NCBI GenBank assembly: GCA_021234155.1
Contig: JAJEKV010000096.1
Span: forward strand, 1,126,010-1,190,009
Direction: 5' to 3'
Length of the DNA: 64,000 nucleotides
Source: Isoetes taiwanensis
Taxonomy: Eukaryota > Streptophyta > Lycopodiopsida > Isoetales > Isoetaceae
A program made the translations under genes and the position numbers. Each line of letters begins with the position of its first letter. The stretch's first letter is position 1. Below the pieces are notes generated by a model. It ran no database searches. It saw only the letters and a program-made list of their open reading frames with translations, and was not told the DNA's origin. Of the stretch, positions 1-11,049 are shown one piece after another.

Positions 1-1588
1 TATTAGTCGATTATTGAAAATGGTAGTAGTGGTTCTTTTATTTTCCAAGGACTGACAATGCCAAAATTCCAAGTTGTGAATGAAGTGCAGTTAAATTTTG
101 CATTTATTGTGTAGTTAGAAGGTCAAGATGTAGAGTGTACGAAATGCAATGGTTCTAGCAATAAGGATGAGAAACATACATTATTCTAAAGACCTTAACC
201 AGTTAAAACTACTATCTATCTTAATGTTAACCAGTTATAGCTGCTAGGGCTGCAAGCAAGTAGGACATTATCACGTAAATCTTTAAGGATGCAAACAAAG
301 GCAAATTTGTGCATGTTTACAAAGAGATACAATAATCTTTAATGATGAGAAAGAGTTTTTACCCAAGTTAGAATGTGGCTTGCCTAAACCCTACCCTAAG
401 CAATATCGAGTAGTGGGTTGTGTTTGAATGAGGTCGAGAGAGAGATGCTATTGTCAAAGACATTTCATCAAAAAGCAATGGACATCAAGGCATCATATTG
501 GCTTCAAAATTCATATAACAAAAGTTGTATTTAAAGTAGCATATCTCGAAAAGCAATGCACATCATGGCATCATGTACCTTCAAGTCACATAACAAAGTT
601 GTACTTAAAGTAGCATACTTAAGCCAGTCATATTGCTAAAGGTTGATGCAACGAAAGCCATAAGGCAGACACATGCAAAGTTGTGTATTGTTACGCAATT
701 ACTGAAACTGAGTGTGGAGATTAACATTGAAGATCAAATAGTCACTATAGGCATTGTAATTTCTAGTGGGCGAATTGTACATTGTAGTTCTACCTTTTCA
801 ACATGTAGCATTTAAATCTATCTTATGCTCAAATAGCAAAGTGTTGTAAATATAAGCAAAATGTCCCATGGTTGAACTGATATAAAAAATAGCCGATGTT
901 AAAGTTACACTTCACTGCAAATAGAACTTTAACATTTAATATAAATTGAGCCGGTGTAGAATAATAGAATAATGTGTATTGTTGGTTCATAGAAGTAGAA
1001 ACAAAAACATGTTTTCTATTACGGGGAACAATGGCATCCATCATTTTAATCAATTTAGAAAATGATGGGTTTCCAATCTCTTGGGATAGTCCTTATATTG
1101 TCCGGCAATATCCACTTTCAAACAATGCTTAACAGATGGGAAATTAGCTTTGTTTTTTGTGTATCTTCATCAATGTAAACTGCATTGTTAATAGGGCAAT
1201 ATTCTGGAGCACATGACTTTGAATAATCACCCTGAGATATTACCCTATTGCGCTATTCATCGAAATCCTGATTCAAAGCCATTACAACAGAACTGCATGT
1301 CCATTGTCAACTCTGCACAAAGATTTTCACTGGTCTGGCCTTGAATTCTTAGAAAAAACAATTTGTTTTCCGATTGGATGGTGTCAATGAATGAATCTAA
1401 TAGACCATAATTGCAATTAAATGAACTTAAATTGTCTGATTCTTCTAATAATTGAGCTCAATTATACCTATTTCAACTGTAAGTCCGGCGCCTACTTTTA
1501 ACTGCCTTTCTTGGCAGCATCTATAGTTTCAGCATCTAGAGACCCCTCCAGGCACAAAGCCCTTGCTCTGCTATAATGCATATGTACT
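1..1588. other. Gene-free stretch
   Basis: No credible coding region, RNA gene or complete element is visible. Open frames are short and lack recognisable motifs. The only structure seen is the imperfect tandem repeat at 471-622, listed separately. Confidence 0.6.
471..622. repeat. Imperfect ~78-bp tandem repeat (2 copies)
   Basis: Two units start with AAAAGCAATG at 471 and 549. Both continue through a CATCAAGG/CATCATGG CATCAT block and a shared CATATAACAAA/CACATAACAAAG block, and both end in TTAAAGTAGCATA. Divergence is moderate, so the duplication is old. No function can be assigned. Confidence 0.6.
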
Positions 1589-2072
1589 CAACCAACACAT
1601 AAATACCATTAATATTAATTAACACAACCATTACATCCAACACTTTTAAATTAAAACCCCCTTGAAACCCCCTTTGGTTTGGGTGCATATTCACACGGGG
1701 GATGACTCCGGGCAACGAGAGCTGTTGGATAGGCATATTCACCCCTTATTCCTTAATCTACACCGTACACAAAGTTCCTCGTTTGTGGGGTATGGATGTA
1801 TGGAATTTGCTATACTGTATAACAAGATTTGTAAAATACTATAAGATTTGAGGTAATATACTATATGGTGTTAATTTTGTACGTGCAAAACATAATTATA
1901 GGGGCTCTCGCTGCCCTACGTCACCCCCCGTGTGAATATGCACCCAAACCAAAGGGGGTTTCAAGGGGGTTTTAATTTAAAAGTGTTGGATGTAATGGTT
2001 GTGTTAATTAATATTAATGGTATTTATGTGTTGGTTGTTACAATAAAAAAAAATTTTGGGCCCTTCGGGCCC
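1589..2072. mobile_element. Fold-back (long-TIR) element, copy 1, with GC-palindrome tail
   Basis: Two arms of about 113 bp (1589-1701 and 1925-2037) are near-perfect inverted complements, beginning CAACCAACAC and running in to a GCATATTCACACGGGG end. The ~220-bp core has no coding capacity. The right arm is followed by an A-run and the hairpin GGGCCCTTCGGGCCC (2058-2072), which also follows copy 2. No clean target duplication is seen. The arms suggest a non-autonomous DNA element (MITE or fold-back), but a tail outside the right arm is not typical of one, so the true boundary may include it. Confidence 0.7.
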
Positions 2073-2310
2073 TAACAAAGCATGACATAATAAGTCTTTG
2101 AATATTTCATGAACGCGATGGATGACCATGATACTTTCCATGATAATGAGGTAAATATTAGTTAAACATTTGAACGGAAATGAGAAGAAAGCTTCCAGTT
2201 CGAACTGAAATCACTGCTCGGTTATAGTCTCGGTTATAGTCGTGCCCGTAAGCCCAATACTCAAAAAAAGCTGTGATTAGCTCCCCAGGTATTTCATTAT
2301 TTTGTTTGCC

Positions 2311-2791
2311 ATAACAACCAACACACAACTACCATTAACATTAATTATCACAACCATTGGATCCAACACATTTAAATTAAAATCCCCCTTAAACCCCCTT
2401 TGGTTTGGGTGCATATTCACACCTGGGTGACTCCGGTGCAACGAGTCGCTGGATAGGCATATTCACCCCTTATTCCTTAATCTACTACAATGCATTAAAA
2501 TTCCTCGTTTGTGGGGTATGCAAGTACAAAATTTGCTATACTGTATAACAAGATTTGCAAAATACTATAAGATTTGAAGCAAAATACTATATGGTGTTGA
2601 TTTTGTACGTGCAAAATATAATTATAAGGGCTCTCACCCCTACGTCACCCCGTGTGAATATGCCCCAAACCAAAGGGGGTTTAAGGGGATTTTAATTTAA
2701 ATGTGTTGGATCCAATGGTTGTGATAATTAATGTTAATGGTAGTTGTGTGTTGGTTGTTATATTAAAAAAAATTTTGGGCCCTTCGGGCCC
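2311..2791. mobile_element. Fold-back (long-TIR) element, copy 2, with same tail
   Basis: This is a second copy of the element at 1589. Its arms at 2311-2424 and about 2647-2762 begin ATAACAACCAACACAC and are inverted complements. The core is homologous to copy 1, with the shared ATACTGTATAACAAGATTTG block. The same A-run and GGGCCCTTCGGGCCC hairpin (2777-2791) lies just outside the right arm. The ~240 bp between the two copies shows no duplication of sequence left of copy 1, so two independent insertions of arms plus tail is the simplest reading. Confidence 0.7.
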
Positions 2792-3326
2792 TAAAAAAAC
2801 CAAACATATGTAAAAACATGTAAACATGCAAAACACGAATATCTAATATCTAGCATTATAACAAAAAAAAAAAAAAAAAAAAAATATGAAGCCCGGTAAC
2901 TATAATATTATAGCATAATGTAACTTAATTACATACGCTTTAAAAGCATATTATTTAAAAATTTATTAAGCCATTGAAGACAGCAAGAGTATTATAGCAA
3001 TTTTGAAGCACTCAAAATAGATAGCGGCTTAAGATACGATATACATCTTCGTTGATTTGCCTATCAAACAGTCTGCAGAGGGCAGTTAGCCTATTTACTT
3101 GCGCACGTAAACCCAACCAACCAACCAACCATAATAACAACACATCAATGATCTTCATTTATTGGATTCTCTAGTACAGTAATGTTGGATCAACATCATG
3201 TTGACTTCAGGCATCGAAGAAATGTCATGTGGAATTGATGGATTGAGAGATTCTATAGTCTGCATGAACGTAAAGGAAAGAAATTGGTTAGATTGATATT
3301 AATTTAGAAAATAGAATTTTACTAGT

Positions 3327-3459
3327 GAAATAAAATTGAATCAATAAAAGCTTTTGACACTGATATGCTCTACAATAATGTTTTATTCACAAACCTTTAG
3401 TAACAAAATAAAATCGAATCAAATAAAAGCTTTAGACATTGATATGCTTGACAATAATG
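3327..3459. repeat. Direct repeat, ~55-bp units 80 bp apart
   Basis: Two ~55-bp units (3327-3380 and 3405-3459) share AATAAAAT.GAATCAA.TAAAAGCTTT.GACA.TGATATGCT and end in ACAATAATG. The surrounding 2792-3696 is otherwise gene-free and contains an A-run (2862-2884), a (CCAA)n run (3112-3130) and a GCATGC-rich patch (3500-3545). Confidence 0.6.
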
Positions 3460-3696
3460 CCATCGATTCGCATAGCGAATCGCCATTCTTGCACGAGACG
3501 AGCATGCATGCATTGCATGCGTCGCATGCATGCATCGCATGCATTTCTAGGCCGTTCATCAGGTTGAGGGATCGCTACTTATTGCAGAGTTCTTCATCGA
3601 CGTTTCATCGGCGCTTTCTCATCTCTCAGCAGTATCCATGGCTCCCACCCTTCCCCCCCTTAAAATTGTTCTTTATATGTTCATATTTGTTATAAT

Positions 3697-3793
3697 TGTC
3701 GCGTGGCACGCGTGACCAGCCCCTCGCTTTTTCGAGGTGTAAATGTTGTTTTTGTCGCGTGGCACGCGTGACCAGCCCCTCGCTTTTCGAGGT
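3697..3793. repeat. Two 41-42-bp direct repeats with hairpins
   Basis: Units at 3697-3738 and 3753-3793 are identical except for one T. Each contains CGCGTGGCACGCG (an imperfect palindrome) and CCTCGCTTTTTCGAGG (a hairpin). They are spaced 14 bp apart, and the near identity indicates a recent duplication. The role is unknown. Confidence 0.75.
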
Positions 3794-3985
3794 TTTTTCT
3801 CTATTGGTTTTTCTGTTGGTGATGTGCAGGTCCAGGGGTGACGCGCGACTTCGGTATTCTCGGTGGAGCGTGGGTTTTTTTTGGGAACGTTTAGCAGCCC
3901 TGCGTTGTCCAAGCCCCTTGCCGAGATTTCCATTGCATGAAAGACAACAACATCAACGTTACTCTGCAGTAACAATTGGTGAGGT

Positions 3986-5942
3986 TCATAAAGAACTTAG
4001 TGACACTTTCTCACGGGTTGCCTGGCTTTGGTTTAACAAGTGAAGAGAATCGGCCAGTTTGGTGATGTGGAGTAGGTTTCCTGTAACAGTCAGTGAAGCG
4101 AGATCAAGGATAGAAGTTTTGAAGCAAGCTTGCTCTGTTAGCATTCCACGTGTTACTTCAGCTACAACTATTTCTCTTTCACAATGAAACCATTGTTTAT
4201 CAATCCATATGATTTTGGATGCTCCATATGGCCACTGTTTGACTGATCTGCACGACTCAGAAAGCGGCATGGAATAATCGCCTGTTGTGTGCACAAGAAT
4301 CCATTTGTTGATTGAAGCTAAAGGCTGCTTACTATGAATAATCCAGCAGGCCAGGAATATCCAAGAAGTTGGAAGCAAACAGAGGGCCTAAAACTCTAAA
4401 CAATTTTAGAATCTGCAACAAATCTTAGAACAGACAAAGTGAAGGAAACAAAGGCGGGTTTTGCAGCATTGCATTGTAGAATCAGAAAACCAATATCTTG
4501 TAAAAAATACCATTATATTAACTGAAGAAACATTAAAAAAACAAATACCTTTGTAAATGTGAGCAAAAAATCCATCTCGTGATAACCTTCCATCAGCAAA
4601 CATCCACTCCGGCAACAAGAATCTTAGAGGGCAAGTACACATGCACATGCACATGCACAAGCACAAGCACAAGCAGAATACACATGCACATGCACATGCA
4701 CACACGTGCACATGCACATGCACATGCACATGCACACACGTGCACATGCACGTGCACATGCACATGCGCAGTGTTCATGCACAAACATGCAGAGAAAGAC
4801 AACAACCCTCGGATTGTTTCAGCCAATGAAAATTAACGGCCCATAAAGGGTGCACTCTAGAAATACTATTTAGTATACCTCAATGAATACAACAACGAAA
4901 TCATAGAAAAACCATGTGAAAAAGCGTATAAAAAACAAAAAGTAACCCCCTGTTATTATGCTACATATTATTTCCACTTGATCATAATATGCACAGGAGA
5001 TATCGTTCACCTTCACCTGTAGGTTGCTTCCATTGCCTGAATGATTCTCATCATAAACCTCAAATGTCAATTTTTGATCAATAAAGCATAATAATTCATG
5101 TGAATATCTAGCACGGAAATTGCCTAATATGCCTCGAGTAAGGAGCCATATTGTTAAATGGCATAAATATGCCAAAAAAAACAGGTGCGGGTTGTAACAG
5201 TCATGGGAAGGGGGGCATATGGAGGACACAGAAATACATATTGATCTGCAGCCAAACTGGTCAATCATGCTAAAAACAGAAAACAATTCATACCATTTAG
5301 ACATAGACTAGAGACAATGATACCATGTGGTAAGCATGTATTGTTGTTTGATATTCGATGCCCAACTGGCTGCAGATCTTGCTGCTTGGATTCCAAGAAG
5401 CAGGAAGAAAAATGAGAGACACCACGAATCCAACCAATGCAAGACTTTTGAGATTCACCTTATCAATTGTAAAGCATCTGAAGGCGTTATTTGGACATGC
5501 AGCATTGCCAATAAAATCCTTAGAAAAGGAGGAAGAAACTGGTTTCCAGAGATTCCTGACATGCACTATTGTTGATCTTATCATCCAAGCGAAAAAAACC
5601 ATAGAACCCAAAAACAACACCAAGCCATACCGGGCAACTCACCAGTTCAAATATCTTTGGGATAAGGAGCTTTAGCACCAACACGGATCGAGAATGGCCA
5701 ATACTAGTCCCAATGTTGCAACAAGTAAACGAGGAAACTAGAATATCCCGAAATCTGCTCAACCTTCTTTCCTTCGTTTCATTGTTGCTTCCTCCAATAG
5801 CATGCATAAGACCGTTATTAGAGCCTCCATAAACCCCTAATAGTCCGAACACATGCGATCCGGTGGCTGGTTTCCATCGGGAAGTGTCTTTAACATAGAG
5901 ATCCCGCCATCTTTGAGTAGACCTCACGGTACCTTTAGTCAC
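3986..5942 (-). other. Exon-like blocks of an unrecognised gene (minus strand)
   Basis: Several minus-strand open blocks read like coding sequence: 4378-3986 (about 130 codons, ending in a stop), 5304-4870, 5623-5297 and 5942-5520. Splice-like signals sit at block edges: a CTG|GTGAGT donor near 5641, an AAG|GTGAATC donor near 5465, and an acceptor preceded by TTTTTCTTCCTGCTTCTTGG near 5390. The blocks contain hydrophobic stretches that could be membrane segments. I do not recognise a family and could not join the blocks in one consistent phase. They could be a host gene, a decayed gene, or chance. Confidence 0.25.
4636..4775. repeat. (CACATG)n hexanucleotide microsatellite
   Basis: About 140 bp of CACATG units with CACAAG and CACACACGTG variants. 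It produces His/Met/Cys/Thr-repeat open frames on both strands, which are artefacts and not genes. Confidence 0.95.
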
Positions 5943-8813
5943 AAAAAAGCTATGGCCATGTAGACATCATCATTTTGCTCTCTAACCCATCTTCACGGGT
6001 CGAATTTTTTCATGACAGATCCGCAACCTCAACGAAAATGAAAAAAATTACAGAGCCCATATCCAAAACCGCACGATCAATCGGGCACCAAAGGAAGGGG
6101 GTTGCCAAAATAGAGCAAACAAAACCCCTATTCTTGAAGAAAGAGGCTTCCAAACCAAAGCTTGGAAATGGGGCTTCCGTTAGCTTGACAAAAAAGCCCG
6201 CCATTCTTGGGATTGGACCCTCTGTTTCTTGCAACCATTCATTCTTTAGGAAAGGGGGCTGCCGAACCGAAGCAAAGCTTGAATGTTTCAACAAGAAAAG
6301 TAAGAAAATGTGGGAAACAAGCGTGGATCAAAGCCAAAGGGAAAGAGTGAAGACGATATAAAAAACCGGAAAACCTAACTGTATTCCCAAGTTAAGCAGA
6401 GCAGAAAGCCTTTGATTTGCGTACTGTTTTTTCTCCTTTCTAACATCTCTCCTGACAAAGCTTCTTGCAATCACATAAGCGCGTCCATTCAATGTAAGAT
6501 TGCTGCTAATTCTCAGGTCCATTGCCACCGATTGGGATCTCTAGATTTTTTTGCTATCATAGAAATCCACTAGCTGTTTCTGATTATGCATGCACATTCT
6601 CTGCCCTGTTTGAAACCCTAATTCTGCAATTGTGCTGAATGTTAATATCTTAGATCTCAAAGCAATCTACATAGTGATCGCCATGGCTAACTAGAAGGTC
6701 ATCACGAAGCTTCTTTCAAAAGACTGGACGGCTACATATTCACAGCCTGTAATCTTATCTTGCTAATCCCTGTTGTTGCAGATTTGCAAGCCCTGTTTCG
6801 TGCCCTAAAATGCTAGCCCCTAAAATAAAAAGAGGGCTTTTGTTGTGAGCCCTTGGATGTTGGACCATTGAAAAAAAAAAATTAAATCAACGATCAAGAA
6901 ATGGTGCACTTTAGATGTACGCATTAGTACATCCATTTGAATACGCCATGAAATCTTAGGAAAACCTTTGTGAAAAGCGTACAAAAACACAAAGAAAACC
7001 CCCTGTTATTATGCTACATATGTACTCTTAATTGGCATTTTTCTAATGGCATCTTCTATCCATGAAAGTTTGTAGTTTGCAAGTGAAGTTATCCTAATCT
7101 ATAAGCAGAGATGGAGCAAATACGACAATGTAACGCATTGAAAAAAATGCATATCATAGCCAAATCTGACAATTAATTAAAAAAATGTAAAGTCTGAGAT
7201 CCAGATTCATGCGCTTTTGTCTGGGTATTGGTGCGAGCTGGAGGAAAGTGTGATCACCTTTGGCACTACCAACATGTAACTTCCAAGTACTCACGGCATC
7301 ATAGCAGTACATGGCGAAAAAAAAATTAGTATCCAACCTATGTAAAACCTGTACAATACTTCTTAGCTTTATAGGGGATCAATCCGGCTGATTTGGAGTC
7401 GGTTACATCCGGTTGTTCCCGTGGCACATGCAACTTGACTTTCGCTCCAATTCTTATACCTTAACCTCCTCGTTTAAATAGTAATAACCTTTTCCCTAAA
7501 AGGCAATGGTTCGATTATTATAGTGCCCGTGTACATGGCCCCATATATACCTTGATTAACTTACCATTTACAATCAAGTAGCCACGTTATTCAAGGTTTG
7601 TATTCCATCTGGTATTATAGCAGAGATCCCTTGAAGACTGTTCACTGCTCAATTACTCTACTGTACCCAGCTCACAGACCTGAAGATCAATTATGTGATG
7701 AACATATTTCTTTCTTTTCCAACAGCTAGTATTTCTACAAAAACCAAATTTGCAACCCCTTTCTTCATACAAGTGATGGCATTCATGTTTGTATGTTAAA
7801 TGCCTTGTTCTTTGCAGATAGAGTCCTTGAAAGTCTATTTGCTTCAACATTAAAAGGAGCATTCAAAAGGACAAACATGAGAGCGATGGTTCATAAAACA
7901 CTCGATTGACCATTTGTATGTGAAGTAGAGAGGAAGGAATTACTTTAGAAAATGGCTTAGTCTATTTTTTATCTTTCTCTCTGAAAGATCTTGAATGCCA
8001 CCTACAATGAGATAAGTGAGCTCACAGCAATACTGAGAGAATGCTAACCAAATGAGACATTTAAAAATCAAACTCAGTAAAATTGAGCTTAATTACATGT
8101 ATATAGCATATAATACTTGTTGATAGGTCATTAGGTATGCTTATAAGGTTCAAGACATATACAAAAAGAAAGAGATGACCAACTACAAATGTTTCAATTT
8201 CCATTTCCTTCAACTTCAAGCAAATCCTCCAGCTGTAGATCTTTTATCTTAGAGCTACCCAAAATGTTTAATCATTTGCTCAAGCATCGAATGGGAGCAT
8301 CACACTTGAGTAGAATTTATGAGTATCAAATGTCTTCTTTAAATCTTGCCACCTATTTCGTACTAATGATAGGCATCGCGCCATACATTTCATAGCAATT
8401 ATTATATACCATAAGGTGTTGTCAATATGGTCTGCCACCATCTATTATTATATTTCATAGCAGTTGGTCTGGCATGCTTTGAGTACCGTTTCTTTATGTT
8501 CATCAGCGCATGACCCTCATGGCATAGGTTTTTCAGTTTTTTTAAAATTAGGAAAATTTTGAAAAATCTCGATACTTTGGTTCTAAGCCACATTATCTGC
8601 TCTTGCTTTGTGCAAGTTTCGTTTATCCTACAACATGTTCAATTAGAGATCCAAAGTTGATGATGAGCTTGCCATCCCCCGCGCTGGTCTCTAATATTTG
8701 GTAAACACTCAGTTATCAGCAGTGCATGTAGTTCAATTTGTCGCAAATATGATCAATCCTAACTCCAATTACCAAGAAAACATAAATGATGTGACCATTC
8801 CTCAGACTAAATT
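5943..8813. other. Gene-free stretch; duplicated ~90-bp block at 6937-7022
   Basis: No supported gene. The block at 6937-7022 is a diverged direct copy of 4880-4975: both carry a GTGAAAA.GCGTA.AAAA run and end CCCCCTGTTATTATGCTACATAT. This suggests partial duplication of the end of the unrecognised minus-strand locus to the left. Open frames at 5975-6361 and its reverse (6294-6010) overlap each other and show no motif. Confidence 0.45.
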
Positions 8814-9587
8814 CACTACTAGAGAATGGGTTGTTTGCGACGTCAGTTTGCGACGTATATGAAACGTCCGCGTCGCAAAAATCGCATACGTTCCCATGAC
8901 ATCGCACAAAATTTAGACGATGTCGCAGATAGAACGTCCCACGTCGCAGTTGGAACGTCTGATCAGACGTCGCAATGGCAAAAATCGAGTACGTTCCTAC
9001 GACGTTGCACAAAATTCAAACAACGTCGCACGTAGAACGTCAGACATCACAGTTGGAGCGTTTAGCCAGACGTCGCAATGGCCTACTACGTGCCACACCG
9101 CACTAGCGACGTATCACTTCGCAAGTGCAACGTCATTACAACATGAAACATCGCAACTGCAACGTCTCATTGCATCTTAAAGAATAAACACAGAATAAAT
9201 ACAAATATGAGTTATTGAGATGTTGATAAGTCCTCAGGTTTGTTAGCCAGAGGTTATCGGTTCAAGTCCATGAAAAAATATTTTGGGCGCTAGGATATGT
9301 ATGTCTTCATTTTGGGCGCACATATATGTACATCTTAGCAACATATGAGCGACGTCTCTAAAACGTAGAGACGTCATAAGGATATATTTTGTACATATTT
9401 GGAACGCCCATGACATCGCTAATACATTGCACATGCGACGTGACGTCATGCTGCGACGAATCCACGACGACATCATTTGCGACGAGCGAAAAACGTTATT
9501 AAAGCGTGTGCATGCGACATTTGATGTCCTCGTTACGTCGCTAAGACGTCGCAAATGATGTTGCAAACTGCCTATTCTGTAGTAGTG
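8814..9587. mobile_element. Non-autonomous CACTA (En/Spm-type) element
   Basis: The left end is CACTACTAGAGAATGGG and the right end, read inward, is CACTACTACAGAATAGGC. Both continue into TTTGC(G/A)AC(G/A)TC. The terminal CACTA is diagnostic of the family. The flanking trinucleotides ATT and ATC are a 3-bp target duplication with one change. The interior is full of GACGTCGCA and AACGT motifs in both orientations, the subterminal repeat pattern to which CACTA transposases bind. At 774 bp there is no room for a transposase, so it must be mobilised in trans. Open frames inside it are repeat artefacts. Confidence 0.85.
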
Positions 9588-10569
9588 ATCTTTCTTGCTA
9601 AGGTACTTGGGGTATCTCTTGGAACTTTGCATCTTTGCAGACATTCAACCCCAGAGGACTACAGGCAGCACTCCTACAATAGAATAATTGAGCTTAGTCC
9701 AAGTGGACCTCACCCCATACTGCTGGTCCACTGATACAATTCCCTGATAAGTCCAGGAAGATCACATATGTGGCCATTATATGGGAGCCAAAAAAGGGTT
9801 CAAGACCGCTAGAACTATGAACTTACTCATAAATGCATGTTACTCCTTGAAGTCAAGGTTTTATTTACGAGATCCCGTCAAGAGATGCAAATGCATATTG
9901 CTTTAAGAATTGAGATCTTGCAGAAAGCAAGATCATAAGACTTAACAGATTAGTGCACATGCCTACCATCATACTCTAAAAGCTCAAAGTGGGGGAGGCT
10001 CACTAAGACGTCGTGCTGCGACGAATCCACGATGACGTCATTTGCGACGAGCGAAAAACGTTATTAAAGCGTGTGCATGCGACATTTGATGTCCTCGTTA
10101 CGTCGCTAAGACGTCGCAAATGATGTTGCAAACTGCCTATTCTGTAATAGTGATCTTTCTTGCTAAGGTACTTGGGGTATCTCTTGGAACTTTGCATCTT
10201 TGCAGTCATTCAACCCCAGAGGACTACAGGCAGCACTCCTACAATAGAATAATTGAGCTTAGTCCAAGTGGACCTCACCCCATACTGCTGGTCCACTGAT
10301 ACAATTCCCTGATAAGTCCAGGAAGATCACATGTGGCCATTATATGGGAGCCAAAAAAGGGTTCAAGACCGCTAGAACTAGAAACTTACTCATAAATGCA
10401 TGTTACTCCTTGAAGTCAAGGTTCTATTTACGAGATCCCGTCAAGAGATGCAAATGCATATTGCTTTAAGAATTGAGATCTTGCAGAAAGCAAGATCATA
10501 AGACTTAACATATTAGTGCACATGCCTACCATCATACTCTAAAAGCTCAAAGTGGGGGAGGCTCACTAA
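9442..10569. repeat. 565/563-bp tandem duplication across the CACTA 3' end
   Basis: Unit 1 (9442-10006) and unit 2 (10007-10569) are almost identical, differing by a few substitutions and a 2-bp deletion (CACATATGTGG versus CACATGTGG). Each starts at GACGTC(A/G)TGCTGCGACG inside the CACTA element and runs ~420 bp into its right flank, ending GGGGGAGGCTCACTAA. The CACTA terminus in unit 2 reads GTAATAGTG in place of GTAGTAGTG. The duplication is therefore younger than the insertion. No gene lies in it. Confidence 0.9.
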
Positions 10570-11049
10570 TCTTGAGGTGCTAATAATGAAAGATCAGCTG
10601 TTGGAGTTCATTAGCACTGTTGGAATAGACACTTGGAGGGCGTCCACGTCAATGAAAGAGGAGGTAAAAGTATGAGAGACACAACAGTGACATATGGGGT
10701 TTGTGGTTGATGTATGTATAATCATCTAAAAATGTATAAACTATATAATGATGACTTGATATGTACATACAAGTGTATTTGGACTATCCCTTGATATATG
10801 TGGTTGCTCATGCCTTCTTTCGATATCACTTGGAATTGGTAAGCCGCATGTTGGTGACATGGAGCGTGTCATCACATTTGTACATACCACCGAAAAACCG
10901 TCCACGACGTCATTGCCATTAATCTAACAAAATAAGTTTATATAACCTTGAAACAATATCCTATTTTAAAAAAGTTATGCAAAATTTCACAAGGTTTCAA
11001 AGTTTATAGCTTTGACATAGCTTTACCTAAAACACATTGACTAGATTTC
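10570..11049. other. Gene-free stretch
   Basis: No coding region or element boundary is recognised. It may include the decayed 3' LTR of the gypsy element that ends just to the right, but no TG...CA pair could be matched. Confidence 0.4.

Noticed and set aside
2058-2072. GGGCCCTTCGGGCCC as a rho-independent terminator
   Set aside because: Eukaryotic context, no U-run after the stem, and it is tied to a repeated element.
4406-4836. Open frames on both strands rich in His, Met, Cys, Thr
   Set aside because: They are translations of the (CACATG)n microsatellite.
9259-9269. GGTTCAAGTCC, a B-box-like sequence that could mark a tRNA gene or SINE
   Set aside because: No A box at the right distance and no cloverleaf; single match inside the CACTA element.
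8826-9644. Open frames of 69-133 codons inside the CACTA element
   Set aside because: They are made of GACGTCGCA subterminal repeats, occur on both strands and have no transposase motif.
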